Below, piece by piece: positions 5,690 to 5,892 of a DNA stretch of 5,892 bases. How positions within the stretch are numbered: the stretch's first letter is position 1; every line of letters begins with the position of its first letter. The notes beneath the pieces were generated by a model, which was given only the letters and a program-made list of their open reading frames with translations, was not told the origin of the DNA and did not search any database. The stretch is from Syntrophomonas sp. UBA4807 (GTDB lineage Bacteria; Bacillota; Syntrophomonadia; Syntrophomonadales; Syntrophomonadaceae), in contig DHGD01000087.1 in NCBI GenBank assembly GCA_002402575.1, forward strand, positions 1 to 5,892. Direction: 5' to 3'. A program made the position numbers and the translations under genes.

Positions 5690-5892
5690 TTGGAACTGTT
5701 AGATTTCGCGCTGCATATAGACAGTCATCTGGCTGAGATCGTGTGGAACTATGGCACATGGACGTATTTTATTCTATTCCTGACCATATTCTGCGAGACG
5801 GGGCTGGTGGTGATGCCGTTCCTGCCTGGAGACTCGCTGCTGTTCGTTATCGGAACGCTGTCTGCGGGCGGGGTTTTTAACCTGGAATTGAT
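5690..5892 (+). CDS. DedA-family membrane protein, N-terminal part
   Basis: The first 67 codons of a DedA (SNARE-associated/VTT domain) inner-membrane protein; the rest lies beyond the window. DedA proteins are linked to membrane potential homeostasis, resistance to cationic compounds and recycling of lipid carriers such as undecaprenyl phosphate. Seen: MELLDFALHIDSHL at the start, NYGTWTYFILFLTIFCETG entering the membrane, then VVMPFLPGDSLLFVIGTLSA, the family signature. Glu36 and Asp48 have the same 12-residue spacing as the essential Glu39 and Asp51 of E. coli YqjA. The start is TTG 5690, chosen by AGGAGG at 5678-5683. It is the only gene visible downstream of the yybP-ykoY switch, which implies that manganese may control its expression. 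Confidence 0.9.
   Translation, partial: MELLDFALHIDSHLAEIVWNYGTWTYFILFLTIFCETGLVVMPFLPGDSLLFVIGTLSAGGVFNLEL

Noticed and set aside
5482..5759. Two minus-strand open frames over the riboswitch and dedA start
   Set aside because: They are antisense to the aptamer, terminator and dedA, without motifs; the plus-strand features explain this sequence.
1..5892. CRISPR array, tRNA, rRNA, intact transposase or defence system
   Set aside because: No regularly spaced repeats, no tRNA-like or rRNA-like stretch and no such protein motif were seen on either strand.

Overview
The window most likely comes from an anaerobic, low- to mid-GC Gram-positive bacterium of the class Clostridia, perhaps the Desulfotomaculum/Pelotomaculum group. 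This is inferred from strong AGGAGG ribosome sites, frequent TTG start codons, an electron-transfer fix (etfABCX-type) operon end, a HelD-type helicase, a Mn2+-type riboswitch and a decayed sensor kinase with a G2 box typical of that group. No genome comparison was possible, so the taxon is a guess.

Layout. Bases 1-337 are the end of a fix operon: the last codons of a probable fixC, then fixX overlapping it by ATGA. A 300-base gap holds a probable operon terminator and a pair of inverted GGGGACG motifs. From 652 to 2895 lies a complete HelD/UvrD-like ATPase on its own. At 3039-3278 is a small acyl carrier protein whose phosphopantetheine-site serine appears to be replaced by alanine. Bases 3279-3670 are a gene graveyard on the minus strand: a frameshifted fragment of a metallo-beta-lactamase-fold hydrolase and the last ~55 residues of a histidine kinase. 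Next, 3674-5053 on the minus strand, is an intact class III (putrescine-aminotransferase-like) PLP enzyme with a good promoter at 5133-5160. A 636-base divergent gap follows. Its first part has two terminator-like structures and GC-rich sequence without a convincing gene; its last part has a sigma-A-like promoter and a yybP-ykoY (Mn2+) riboswitch. The window ends inside a dedA-family membrane protein gene starting at 5690.

How the parts work together. The genes do not form one pathway. The only clear regulatory unit is promoter, yybP-ykoY aptamer, terminator and dedA. The 3' strand of aptamer helix P1 is also the 5' strand of a 15-bp terminator stem, so ligand binding should favour read-through (an ON switch). 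I see no phage, CRISPR, tRNA, rRNA or intact mobile element, and no clear unknown multi-gene system. The points most worth checking are the Mn2+-type switch on a dedA gene and the serine-less carrier protein.
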